Positions 9,253 through 19,219 of a DNA stretch of 46,294 nt are shown in pieces (the first letter of the stretch is position 1; each line of letters begins with the position of its first letter). This DNA comes from Tannerellaceae bacterium. GTDB taxonomy: Bacteria; Bacteroidota; Bacteroidia; Bacteroidales; Tannerellaceae. The position numbers and the translations under genes are program-made. Under the pieces are notes generated by a model. It was given only the letters and a program-made list of their open reading frames with translations, was not told where the DNA came from and did not search any database. The stretch lies in assembly GCA_021201565.1 (NCBI GenBank), contig JAJQES010000115.1, positions 1 to 46,294 of the forward strand, written 5' to 3'.

Positions 9253-11631
9253 TTAAAAATGAGCCCCCGATTTATAACTCCAAAACTTAATAAAATCATT
9301 AACCAAAAGACACATAAAAGCAACATACCCAAAAACAAACAAACTCATCCACCAGGGGATCGGTTTCAGTTCCACAAGCCCTGTAAACGATATCACAAAC
9401 CCAATCAGGAAGTTTCCCACCAACAGCAGCAAATCCAGCCTACCGGGCGCTGAACTCCAGAAATGCCTTTTTTCACGTATCACAAAGACCACCATAAGCG
9501 AAAAAAACAGCAGTGTAATATAACTGAACGTATAAAGTTGTCCGGGCTGTTCAGCCAGACCAAAGAAATGCCATCCGATAGCCAACAGACCCAATGCTTC
9601 GACCGACATCAATACGCCCTGTATCGCTCCTGTGAACGCCAGTTTCGGAATGTTCCATTCGTCAGGTTTATTGGAGATATGCACTTGGTTATTAGAGGTC
9701 GAAATAAAAACAAAGTCAGTGACGAGCAATAATAGTAACAAAACCGTGGTCGAAACCACGTATTTACTAAACAGGATAAGTGCCAGTACAATAAAACAGA
9801 CTTTCAGTAGGGTACGTGAAAGTTTATTGAGCATCCAGATATTAAAACGCTCAAATGTGACACGCCCTAACCGGACCGGACTCAGGATACCCTGTAGGCC
9901 GTCCTGTGTAAGAATAATGCTGGCTGCACTTTTGGCTACATCCGCAGCATTGTGTACCGCCACACCTACCTCAGCCTGTTTGAGGGCCGGGGCATCATTT
10001 ACACCATCGCCGGTCATTCCTACAATATGGCCTTTCGCCTGAAGAGCTTTTACGATCTTATATTTATCTTCCGGATATACTTCTGCGATTCCGTCACACT
10101 GTTCCAGCTGTTCCGCTAAGGAGGCCTCCTCTTTCAGTTCCGAAGCCTTAATCAGGCGTGTACCAATTCCGGTCTTCCTGGCAATTTCCGTTGCGATAGG
10201 CAGTGCGTCACCCGTGAGCAGCATCACATCTATATCCATCTCTTTCAATTCCCCGATCAGTTCCCCGGCATCTTCCCGGGGAGGGTCAAACAAGGTAGCT
10301 ATTCCCACCAGCTGAACCGGTTTCCCGGATGCACCTTTCCCTACGGCAAGGGTGCGGTACCCTTTTGCCGCGGCATCATGGATCTGCTTTTGCCAGCCGG
10401 AAATTTCCTCTGTAGTCATCCCGGTCAGTTTCACAATCACTTCAAACGAACCTTTATAAACAGTATATTCTTCCTGTCCCGACCGGATAACAGCTTCTGT
10501 ATGCCTGTTTTGCGGGGTAAAAGGGCTAAACGATTGTTGGGTAAATGAACCGGTATCTATGTTTTGTTTTTTGCCCTCTTTTATAAAAGCCATATCAATT
10601 GCATCCCGGTCTGCTGTATGCGAAGCCTGTACACCATATAGCAGGACATCCCGGTCCGTACATCCATCTGCGGGGAACAGACCGGCCACCGATAAATCAT
10701 TCATCGTGAGTGTACCCGTTTTGTCTACACACAATATATCCATACTGGCCGCATCATTCGGAGCATTCATCCGGGTGACCAATACACCTTCCTTTAATAA
10801 TTGCCGGGCTCCGATGGCATTGTTTACCGAGAACATGACTGTCAGCCCCACCGGTATCGCATTCATAAATAAAATAACCATGACCGGAAGAATGGATAGA
10901 ATGGATATGCCTTTAACCAGCGATATAATAATAGCCAGGAGCAACATGCCTCCAATCACCCAGGAAAGCCATTTAATTACGTTTGCGATAACTTCATCCA
11001 CATGCGATTTGGGCGAAGCTGTTTTAAGCAAATCAATTGTTTTACCGTAATAAGTATGTATACCCGTTGCACCCACCTTAGCAGTTGTTTCTCCCTCAAT
11101 GATCACTGAACCCGAATAGAGATCATCTCCCTTATTCTTTTTAATACCACCGCTTTCGCCGGTTAATGAAGATTGATCAACTGTGATACTTCCTTCTATC
11201 AGTTTAAGATCAGCAGGTACGAAATCACCTGTCCGCAACCGGGCCACATCCCCGGGCACTAATTCACGGGCGGGAATGGTTTTCCATTCATTATCACGCA
11301 ATACCTGAACAGAAATACTCAGTTTTTGCTTGAGTAATTCTGCTGCATCCGACGCCTTGTAATCCTGTAAAAAAGTGATAATTGAGTTTGCTAACAGAAA
11401 ACAACCTACCACTGCCGCATCGGAATAATTCTGTATAATCAGGGAAATGAGGATGATACCTTCCAGCATCCAGGCACTCAGGTTCCAGAACTTTTTCAGG
11501 AATAACTTCCAGGGAGATCTCTTCTTTTCATTTGTTTCGTTATACCCATATTGCCTCAACAACTCCTCCACCTGTTGTTGGGATAGTCCTGTTATTTTGT
11601 CAGCCATATCATTATTAACTCCGTCCACCAT
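9253..11631 (-). CDS. P-type ATPase, plasma-membrane H+-ATPase-like (type III)
   Basis: DKTGTLT phosphorylation site, SLTGES, GMTGDGVNDAPALKQAEVGVAV; overall order typical of proton-efflux P-type ATPases. Confidence 0.9.
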   Translation of the reverse strand: MVDGVNNDMADKITGLSQQQVEELLRQYGYNETNEKKRSPWKLFLKKFWNLSAWMLEGIILISLIIQNYSDAAVVGCFLLANSIITFLQDYKASDAAELLKQKLSISVQVLRDNEWKTIPARELVPGDVARLRTGDFVPADLKLIEGSITVDQSSLTGESGGIKKNKGDDLYSGSVIIEGETTAKVGATGIHTYYGKTIDLLKTASPKSHVDEVIANVIKWLSWVIGGMLLLAIIISLVKGISILSILPVMVILFMNAIPVGLTVMFSVNNAIGARQLLKEGVLVTRMNAPNDAASMDILCVDKTGTLTMNDLSVAGLFPADGCTDRDVLLYGVQASHTADRDAIDMAFIKEGKKQNIDTGSFTQQSFSPFTPQNRHTEAVIRSGQEEYTVYKGSFEVIVKLTGMTTEEISGWQKQIHDAAAKGYRTLAVGKGASGKPVQLVGIATLFDPPREDAGELIGELKEMDIDVMLLTGDALPIATEIARKTGIGTRLIKASELKEEASLAEQLEQCDGIAEVYPEDKYKIVKALQAKGHIVGMTGDGVNDAPALKQAEVGVAVHNAADVAKSAASIILTQDGLQGILSPVRLGRVTFERFNIWMLNKLSRTLLKVCFIVLALILFSKYVVSTTVLLLLLLVTDFVFISTSNNQVHISNKPDEWNIPKLAFTGAIQGVLMSVEALGLLAIGWHFFGLAEQPGQLYTFSYITLLFFSLMVVFVIREKRHFWSSAPGRLDLLLLVGNFLIGFVISFTGLVELKPIPWWMSLFVFGYVAFMCLLVNDFIKFWSYKSGAHF

Positions 11632-11808
11632 ATCTTATAAAAAACAAATGCTGTTCCTAAAGGTTGAAGGGGGAGTTTATATATAAAGATAGGTGGGGGA
11701 TAAGTGGAACCGGAAGACCCGTCTTTTAAGTTTTATAATCGCTTATTAGGAACAACTAATAGTATAAATGCTTTATTTTGTAGCAGACAAAGAGGGAAAA
11801 AAGTGAAT

Positions 11809-12585
11809 ATGAATGAATGTGCTTTTATCAATGGCCACCCATTGCAACATTTTACCGGGGAAGATTTCCAAACTGATTATACGGAACGGGATAATTACTT
11901 CATCCGTTGTTTACAATCCATGGAGCAGTTGATTGATATAGATGCTTACATCCTCGACTATCAGAAAAAGAAATTTATCTACTTTACCCAAAATTGTACT
12001 TTCAGGCGGTTTGTAGAAAAAGGAACCGGAACACCGGATTTCAGTTTTTATGACCAGGTTATCAGTAAGAACGACCTGCCCATGTTGCAGGCTGTCAACC
12101 GCGAATCATTCAATTTTTATTATGATGTTATTCCGGTAGAGCGGAGATACAATGGGTCATATACACTGGATATACGCATCAAAGATGGGAAAGGTGGCTA
12201 CCTGTTACTTAACAATAAAATCTCTGTTCTGGATATGACCCCCGACGGCAGGATACGCCTTGGCCTGTGCATACTTACCTCTCCAACCGGCAAGCGGCCC
12301 GGAAAGGCCTATTTCAAAATGACTGATACCGGAACTGTCTATGAATACATCGAAAACACAGGTAAATTTGTAGAGGTCAACTCCCAACGGCTGACCCCAA
12401 AGAGTGAAGCCGTACTTGAACTGGCCGGTGAAGGCAAAACAGAAGCTGAAATCAGCCAACTACTACATATATCGGTTAACACAGTCAAATATCATAAACG
12501 AATGATATTTAAACAACTCAATGTACGGAATATCACGGAGGCAGTCAACTGGAAAAACAGCCAGAAGACAATCCTCCGTGAATGA
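11809..12585 (+). CDS. LuxR-family HTH regulator with N-terminal PAS-like region
   Basis: C-terminal LTPKSEAVLELAGEGKTEAEISQLLHISVNTVKYHKRMIFKQLNVRNITEAV; start at ATG 11809. Confidence 0.85.
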   Translation: MNECAFINGHPLQHFTGEDFQTDYTERDNYFIRCLQSMEQLIDIDAYILDYQKKKFIYFTQNCTFRRFVEKGTGTPDFSFYDQVISKNDLPMLQAVNRESFNFYYDVIPVERRYNGSYTLDIRIKDGKGGYLLLNNKISVLDMTPDGRIRLGLCILTSPTGKRPGKAYFKMTDTGTVYEYIENTGKFVEVNSQRLTPKSEAVLELAGEGKTEAEISQLLHISVNTVKYHKRMIFKQLNVRNITEAVNWKNSQKTILRE

Positions 12586-12595
12586 TAAAAAGTTA

Positions 12596-14134
12596 TTAAG
12601 GCGTTTTTACTGTATAGTTGATCACACTTGTAAAGTGTCCGGCTGCATCTGCCAGATAAAATTCGATAGGATAAATATTCTCTTTTGTATCGGCAATACC
12701 ATCTTTATAAGCCAGGATGGCGTTCAGGTTACCTTTCAATGTTTGCACTTCACCTTCGTTGCTGAAATATACGTATGTGAAATCAGATGCTTCCACCCAT
12801 CTTCTTTCTTCATCCGGCAGGAGATAATTATCCTGTTTCAATAGCTTGTCTACCACAGGTTTTAAATTGCGTGAATCAATATCCGACTCAATCACTAATA
12901 CGCCCACTTTCCCATAATGAACAGCACTTACATAGGAGACTCCCTGTGCTTTATCCGCTTCTGAGAGCGGTTCCTGGGTAAGAGGTTTGTCAGGGATATC
13001 CATATCCAGGCTAAAAAGATTATTCTTAAACGCATAGACCATTCCAAAATTCCGGTTCATCTCCTGTTGGGTGAAAGAGGCACCGGATACTAATTCGTCT
13101 AATTTGATACCCAGGTTGACCATGCCTATCGCATATAAATGTTTATAGTCATAAAACTCTGTGGTACCGTTGTCATGTCTGAACCATCCGCTTTGTTCCG
13201 GATTCCGGGCCATCACTTCGGCTGCCATCCCCTGTTGTTCTTTGAAAGAAGGTACGAATGTTTTTGATTTCACATTTGTCGCCCCTGTTGAGACAGTTAC
13301 CGGATGAAGCGTATAGCCTGTAAACTCCGGAATATCCGTGTGAGGATCGGCCTGATGACTGATCAGGTTGCCTACATAAATTTTCTCTTTTATACCCGGA
13401 TTAATAAACATGCGGTGTGTCTCTATTTTATACCAATCAAGCATAGAAGTAAATGACACCCGGTTATAAGTAAAAATAGACAACCCCGGACTCCGCAGAT
13501 AGTCATTCAATCCATGCTGCGTAACTTCCAGCGTTTTTGTTAGTTCCCTGGCAGTAAATACAATAATACCCATTCTGCCGTTCTTCACCCGGTGCTCAGG
13601 AATCCGGACAGAGACCTCTCCGGATGTATCGCCCGACATACGGCTGACGGAAACCCATTGCGGAGATTCCGTGATCTTCCAGGGGGTATTCGTGGTGATC
13701 TTTACGGTGAAGAAACCTCCGTCTGCATTTGCCGACGGACTGGAGGTAGTTGTAATCTCCAGATAGGGTTTCGACTCACTGAGGCCCAACTGCTCCACTT
13801 CCAGTTTGCGGTTTATATTCCCACATATAAATGTGAGTGTAGCACTTCTGGCCTCTAATTCTTCATTCTTTTCTACACCTATATATATTTCCTGTGTGGT
13901 ATGATCTCCATGCTCCGGCGTAACCACTATCCAGTCCGGAACATCCTGTACCTTCCAGGTATCGCTGGCCGTAAGCGCCAGGGACTCATCCCCACCTGTA
14001 AAGTCTATGGTGACAGACTCTTTTTCGAGTTCAAGACTATAGGTTTCATCCTCATCTTTATCACACGATACTACTAAAATGCTTGTCAATAAAATGGCAA
14101 AACATACCAGGAGTTTGTTCATTCTCATCATCAT
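12596..14134 (-). CDS. Lipoprotein with two BACON domains and a C-terminal cholesterol-dependent-cytolysin-like (CDCL) domain
   Basis: Lipobox LVVSC-DKDEDE; two BACON-type repeats ending EVEQLG / EVTQHG; C-terminal VYAFKNNLFSLDMDIPDKP ... YVSAVHYGKVGVLVIESD resembles the thiol-activated cytolysin signature (V.VS.VAYGR..Y.K.E..). Confidence 0.75.
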   Translation of the reverse strand: MMMRMNKLLVCFAILLTSILVVSCDKDEDETYSLELEKESVTIDFTGGDESLALTASDTWKVQDVPDWIVVTPEHGDHTTQEIYIGVEKNEELEARSATLTFICGNINRKLEVEQLGLSESKPYLEITTTSSPSANADGGFFTVKITTNTPWKITESPQWVSVSRMSGDTSGEVSVRIPEHRVKNGRMGIIVFTARELTKTLEVTQHGLNDYLRSPGLSIFTYNRVSFTSMLDWYKIETHRMFINPGIKEKIYVGNLISHQADPHTDIPEFTGYTLHPVTVSTGATNVKSKTFVPSFKEQQGMAAEVMARNPEQSGWFRHDNGTTEFYDYKHLYAIGMVNLGIKLDELVSGASFTQQEMNRNFGMVYAFKNNLFSLDMDIPDKPLTQEPLSEADKAQGVSYVSAVHYGKVGVLVIESDIDSRNLKPVVDKLLKQDNYLLPDEERRWVEASDFTYVYFSNEGEVQTLKGNLNAILAYKDGIADTKENIYPIEFYLADAAGHFTSVINYTVKTP

Positions 14135-14368
14135 TCTTGATTTAAGTTCTGTTTATTCTCTGTAAAAGTAATAAACATCTGTTCTATTAATTGAAAAGCC
14201 TACTCTTTAGAATAGTATTAAAAAAACTGATTTTTAATAAAAGAAGTGGAGGCGTTCCGGTTAACCTTGTCAACGTATGCTAAATAGCTGAATTTTTAAG
14301 TTAATAGGAGGGTGGTTTCTAAAAAAATACGGTTATATTTAGTTGTGAATCTTAGATAACCTGAAAAC

Positions 14369-15895
14369 ATGAAAAAAATTGACTCGCTTATTACCTTGCT
14401 TCATTCTCTTTCTAAGGCCGAAAAAAAACATTTGTCGTTACAATTATTAAAAGGAAATGAAGAGAAAGATTACCTGCTTGTGTTCCAGTTGATCACTAAA
14501 AATGGATTGGCTGATCCTGATATCCTTAAAAAAGAGTTTGCCGGAGTACGTCCGGGTGCTTCTTTTGAGATTGCTGTCCATTATCTCTATGAAAAAGCAT
14601 TGGATACGTTGTTGGGATTACGCAAAAAGAGAGACCTTCATTATGATCTGTTTATAAAGATCAGTAAAGCCCGTATGTTATATGACCGTTCGCTGTTTTA
14701 TGATTGCCTGGAATTGTTGGCTGAAGTAATTGAAACAGCCCGTAAGTTTGAACTTTATGAAATCAGTATGATCGCCGGTAAGCTGGAACTGGAGTACCTG
14801 TTACGCCTGAATTTTCCTTCCATCTCCCAACAGGAGTTATATCATAAACATTACCGGCAGGTGGAAGCGATTAAGCATATCCGGAAGACTACGGAACAAT
14901 CTTCGCTTTATGACCTGTTAAAATACCGGCTGATCCATATGGGTAACATCCGGACGGATCAACAGAAGAAGGACATGAATGACCTGATGGTAAGTGAGTT
15001 CTACCTGGCCTCCTCTTCGGGGATGGATACTAATTTTGAGATAACCAAGAACCACCAGTTATTCCAGGCCAGTTATCTGATGGCAACCGGTGATTTTAAA
15101 TCGGCTTTGCAAGCCCTCAGGGAACTCAACCGCCTGTTTGAGGAGAATCCCCAGTTCTGGGCAAAACCGCCTATTTATTATGTATCTGTGCTGGAGGGTA
15201 TTCTGAATGGGTTGCGCTTTGAACGGAATTATGAAGAGATGGGTTATTTTGTAGAGAAACTGTCTCACCTGATAGAGAATACATCCGTAGAATTCAGGGT
15301 CAACACTACCTGCCTGATCTTCCAGTATGAACTCTTCCCTTTGCTGGATAAAGGTGATTTTACGGCCTGCCTGGGGTTGGTAGAGAAATATAAAACATCT
15401 TTATATGATAAAGAAAGTGCTCTGAATCCCATCCGGCGGTGTGAATTACTATTGTACACCTCACTGGTTTACCTGGGGATACAGGACTACCGTACAGCCC
15501 GTAAGGTGATCAACCGGGTACTGATTGATAAACGGATTGAATACCTGCCGTTAATGAAGATTATCCGCCTGGTGCGTCTCATGGTCTATTATGAGTTGGG
15601 CGAATCTGATCTGGTACGGTATGAGACCCATTCCATCCGCCGGGGATTATCCCTCAAGAAGGAACAATTCTTTCAGACGGAACATACTATGCTCTGGTTT
15701 CTCAACAAAGAACACCTGCCGGTCTTGCGGAAAGATAAAGAGGAGATGTGGGAAAAACTATCCGCCCGGTTCGCCCGGTGGCACCAGGACCGTTTTGAAC
15801 GGCAAATCCTCCATATCTTTGATTTCTCCGCCTGGATAGAAGCTAAACTATTCCGGAAACCTCTTGCTACCATCTTACAGGAAAAGCAGCATTAG
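14369..15895 (+). CDS. Hypothetical all-helical protein, possible TPR/solenoid
   Basis: 508-aa ORF, helix-rich with repeated YxxALxxL-like stretches; no catalytic motif recognised. Confidence 0.6.
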   Translation: MKKIDSLITLLHSLSKAEKKHLSLQLLKGNEEKDYLLVFQLITKNGLADPDILKKEFAGVRPGASFEIAVHYLYEKALDTLLGLRKKRDLHYDLFIKISKARMLYDRSLFYDCLELLAEVIETARKFELYEISMIAGKLELEYLLRLNFPSISQQELYHKHYRQVEAIKHIRKTTEQSSLYDLLKYRLIHMGNIRTDQQKKDMNDLMVSEFYLASSSGMDTNFEITKNHQLFQASYLMATGDFKSALQALRELNRLFEENPQFWAKPPIYYVSVLEGILNGLRFERNYEEMGYFVEKLSHLIENTSVEFRVNTTCLIFQYELFPLLDKGDFTACLGLVEKYKTSLYDKESALNPIRRCELLLYTSLVYLGIQDYRTARKVINRVLIDKRIEYLPLMKIIRLVRLMVYYELGESDLVRYETHSIRRGLSLKKEQFFQTEHTMLWFLNKEHLPVLRKDKEEMWEKLSARFARWHQDRFERQILHIFDFSAWIEAKLFRKPLATILQEKQH

Positions 15896-15921
15896 TCTGT
15901 TTTATAGGTTTAGCGAATAGA

Positions 15922-16085
15922 GAACGCAAACCACGCAGATTACGCGGAAGAACGCAGAATATTTTTTAATACTTTTCAGCGTCCATCTGCGAATTCTGCG
16001 AAATCTATGTTCCCTATACCCCGAACCCGGAAAAGCACAGAAGAACACAGATTTTTAATTTTTAAATATTTATCTGCTTTTCCGG
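15922..16085. repeat. Intergenic ACGCAGA/TCTGCGA-type repeat island plus an 11-bp-arm hairpin
   Basis: AACGCAAACCACGCAGATTACGCGG...TCTGCGAATTCTGCGA; CCGGAAAAGCA (16027-16037) inverted at TGCTTTTCCGG (16075-16085). Confidence 0.7.
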
Positions 16086-16252
16086 TTTGCGGGAATCTTA
16101 TGATCTGCGGGCTATTCTCTTTGTCATTATAAGAACAGAATCTTATTGTTTTAATTAATTATTTGATTATCAGTTGATGTTGTTTATTTAGGTATGCATG
16201 TGGAATTATAAGAACCCATGATATCTATAAAAAAATGACACCCTTTAACGAA

Positions 16253-16260
16253 TACATTTG
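16253..16260 (+). promoter_or_regulatory. Candidate -7 element TACATTTG for the ribokinase-led operon
   Basis: TAnnTTTG match 20 nt upstream of ATG 16281. Confidence 0.45.
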
Positions 16261-16280
16261 TTTTATAAAATCCATATACC

Positions 16281-17237
16281 ATGATGACACAGTCTAATAT
16301 ACGGAAACCCAAAATCGTTGTAGTAGGTAGCTCTAATACCGATATGGTTGTCAAGGCAAACCGTTTGCCTGTTCCCGGCGAAACCATATTGGGAGGTACG
16401 TTCCTGATGATCCCCGGAGGGAAAGGTGCCAACCAGGCGATTGCTGCCAAACGGTTAGGGGGAGAGGTTACTTTCGTTTCCAAAATAGGAATGGATTTGT
16501 TTGGTATGCAGGCACTGGAGATCTACCGCTCTGAAAGGATACATACAGAGTATGTTTTTTCAGATAATAGATTGCCTTCCGGTGTGGCATTGATCTCAGT
16601 AGATTCATCCGGCGAGAACTGTATTATTGTTGCTTCCGGTGCAAATATGTCTTTATCGCCTGAAGATATAGAGAAAGTGAAACAGGAGATCATTGCTTCC
16701 GATCTGATCCTCATGCAACTGGAGATCCCACTGGATACGGTCGAATATGTAGTCAACCTGGCGCATAAACACGGTAAAAAGGTGATTCTCAACCCGGCCC
16801 CGGTCACCTCCCTGTCCAATGAACTGATCCGGAAACTCTATGCTATCCTGCCCAACCGGATTGAAGCCCAGATGCTGTCCGGCGTGACGGTAACAGATCT
16901 CCGCAGTGCCCATGAGGCTTCGCGGATCATCAGCGATAAAGGCATAGAAAATGTCGTGATCACCCTGGGAAAAGAAGGGGCGTATGTCAAGGAGAAAGAT
17001 TACTGTTTGCATCTCCCTGCCCTGGATGTGGAAACACTCGACACCACAGGTGCCGGTGATGTGTTTTGCGGAGCGGTGAGTGTGTACCTGTCCGAAGGGA
17101 ACTCCCTGATGGAATCGGTAGCGTTCGCCAATGTGGCTGCTTCTCTGTCTGTTACCCGGATCGGTGCCCAGAGTGCCATCCCCTACCGGCGGGAAGTGGA
17201 AAATGAATATGTAATAAAAAATGAACCTTTAATTTGA
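16281..17237 (+). CDS. Ribokinase / PfkB-family sugar kinase (1)
   Basis: VVVGSSNTDMVV, PGGKGANQAIAAKRLGG, DTTGAGDVFCGA. Confidence 0.9.
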   Translation: MMTQSNIRKPKIVVVGSSNTDMVVKANRLPVPGETILGGTFLMIPGGKGANQAIAAKRLGGEVTFVSKIGMDLFGMQALEIYRSERIHTEYVFSDNRLPSGVALISVDSSGENCIIVASGANMSLSPEDIEKVKQEIIASDLILMQLEIPLDTVEYVVNLAHKHGKKVILNPAPVTSLSNELIRKLYAILPNRIEAQMLSGVTVTDLRSAHEASRIISDKGIENVVITLGKEGAYVKEKDYCLHLPALDVETLDTTGAGDVFCGAVSVYLSEGNSLMESVAFANVAASLSVTRIGAQSAIPYRREVENEYVIKNEPLI

Positions 17238-17244
17238 TAGCCGT

Positions 17245-18255
17245 ATGTTTATAGTAGAAAGTTATACACTGTCCATTCTTTTCTGTGTGGTGACCATGTT
17301 CTGCTGGGGTTCCTGGGGGAATACACAGAAATTAGCCGCCGGTTCCTGGCGGTATGAATTCTTTTATTGGGATTATGTCTGGGGCATTGTGCTGCTGGCA
17401 CTGGTCTCCGGGTTTACACTGGGTAGCACCGGTACAGCCGGCCGGCCGTTCCTTGAAGATCTGGCCCAGCTTGACGCAGGGAATGCCGGAAGCGCGTTCT
17501 TAGGTGGGATTATCTTTAATGCCTCTAATATTCTGCTGACTGCTTCTGTAGCACTGGCCGGTATGTCGGTCGCGTTTCCGGTTGGAGTAGGACTGGCATT
17601 GGTATTAGGTGTGATCATCAATTATATAGGTGCTCCAAAAGGCGATCCTGTTTACCTGTTTGCCGGAGTATTATTAGTTGTAGCCGCTATCATACTCAAT
17701 GGAGTGGCATCCGGTAGGGTAGTTACCCGTTCGGAAGAGAAAAAGACCAAACGGAAAGGCATCCTGCTGGCGATTCTGGCCGGGGTACTGATGTCCTTCT
17801 TTTACCGTTTTGTCGCTGCCTCTATGGATCTGGAGAACCTCTATAGCCCAACGCCCGGTATGGCTACCCCTTATTCAGCCTTTTTTGTCTTCTCGACAGG
17901 AATCCTGGTGAGTAACCTGCTCTTCAATACTCTACTGATGAAGAAGCCGGTATCCGGTACGCCGGTTACCTACCGGCAGTATGTGGGCGGCCGGTTTTCC
18001 CTGCATCTTGTCGGCGTGTTGGGAGGAGTCGTCTGGGGGATAGGTACAGCGCTGAGCTATCTGGCAGCAGGCAAAGCCGGTGCGGCTATTTCCTATGCTC
18101 TTGGACAGGGAGCACCCATGATTGCCGCTTTATGGGGTATTTGTGTATGGAAAGAATTTAAGGGAGGTCCCCGCTCAAACAATTGGTTACTTACCGGCAT
18201 GATCCTTTTATTCCTGTCCGGACTGGGACTAATCGTATATGCGGGCGCAAACTAA
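17245..18255 (+). CDS. Multi-pass sugar permease (GRP/RhaT-like drug-metabolite superfamily), putative ribose transporter
   Basis: About 10 hydrophobic segments; CWGSWGNTQKLA and ALSYLAAGKAGAAISYALGQGAPMIAALWGI; position between two ribokinases. Confidence 0.8.
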   Translation: MFIVESYTLSILFCVVTMFCWGSWGNTQKLAAGSWRYEFFYWDYVWGIVLLALVSGFTLGSTGTAGRPFLEDLAQLDAGNAGSAFLGGIIFNASNILLTASVALAGMSVAFPVGVGLALVLGVIINYIGAPKGDPVYLFAGVLLVVAAIILNGVASGRVVTRSEEKKTKRKGILLAILAGVLMSFFYRFVAASMDLENLYSPTPGMATPYSAFFVFSTGILVSNLLFNTLLMKKPVSGTPVTYRQYVGGRFSLHLVGVLGGVVWGIGTALSYLAAGKAGAAISYALGQGAPMIAALWGICVWKEFKGGPRSNNWLLTGMILLFLSGLGLIVYAGAN

Positions 18256-18262
18256 TAAACAA

Positions 18263-19219
18263 ATGAATATGAAAAAAGAAGGAATAGTGATCGTGGGTAG
18301 TACAAATGTAGATATGATTGCGAAGATAGAACATCTGCCGCTACCCGGCGAAACCGTTGGAAATGCCGTGTACAGTACCACTTATGGAGGGAAAGGCGCT
18401 AATCAGGCAGTAGCTGTCTCCCGTTCGGGTGGAAAGGTGACTTTTATCTCCAATGTGGGGGATGACCTGTATGGCAATGAACTGATCCCATACTTTCAGG
18501 AGAATGGGATGAATGTTGATTATATCTATAAAGAGAAAGATAGCAGCACAGGGGTCGCGCTCATTTTTGTGGCGGAGACCGGCGAGAATTGTATTGCCGT
18601 GGCTCCCGGTGCGAACGGGTGCCTGCGGGGAGGAAAGGTCGAAGAGATATATGATATCATTGCCCGTTCCGAAGCCCTGTTGCTGCAACTGGAAATACCT
18701 TATGAAACGGTGGCGGCCCTGATAGACTATGCATGGTCCAAAGGCACCAAAGTGATATTTAATCCGGCTCCTGCCATTCCGCTGGATACGGAACTATTGT
18801 CTAAAACAGATGTACTGATCGTAAATGAAACGGAAGCAGAGATCCTGACAGGGATCCGGTTTGATACGTCTGCCCCTGACCGGATAGCCGGGAAGTTACT
18901 GGAAATGGGGCCCGGGACAGTAATCCTCACCCTCGGAAAAGAAGGTGCGTGGATAGAAACAGAAGAGTGGGGACAGCCGGTTCCTGCTTATACAGTGGAG
19001 GTAAAAGATACCACAGCAGCCGGGGATACGTTTTGTGGTGCATTTACAGTACGCTGGCTGGAAACAGATAATCTGCTGGAAGCCGTCCGGTATGCTACCG
19101 CGGCAGCCGGTTTGTCTGTGATGAACCCTGGGGCGCAGCCCTCTATTCCCGTCCGGGAAACTATTGAACAGTTTATTGAAAATTTTAAACTAACAAATCA
19201 TGAAAACAGTAATAAGTAA
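18263..19219 (+). CDS. Ribokinase (2)
   Basis: VIVGSTNVDMIAK, YGGKGANQAVAVSRSGG, DTTAAGDTFCGAF (RbsK-like). Confidence 0.92.
   Translation: MNMKKEGIVIVGSTNVDMIAKIEHLPLPGETVGNAVYSTTYGGKGANQAVAVSRSGGKVTFISNVGDDLYGNELIPYFQENGMNVDYIYKEKDSSTGVALIFVAETGENCIAVAPGANGCLRGGKVEEIYDIIARSEALLLQLEIPYETVAALIDYAWSKGTKVIFNPAPAIPLDTELLSKTDVLIVNETEAEILTGIRFDTSAPDRIAGKLLEMGPGTVILTLGKEGAWIETEEWGQPVPAYTVEVKDTTAAGDTFCGAFTVRWLETDNLLEAVRYATAAAGLSVMNPGAQPSIPVRETIEQFIENFKLTNHENSNK

Noticed and set aside
9632-11050. Plus-strand ORFs 9632..10042 and 10559..11050
   Set aside because: Antisense shadows of the P-type ATPase gene, no recognisable motifs
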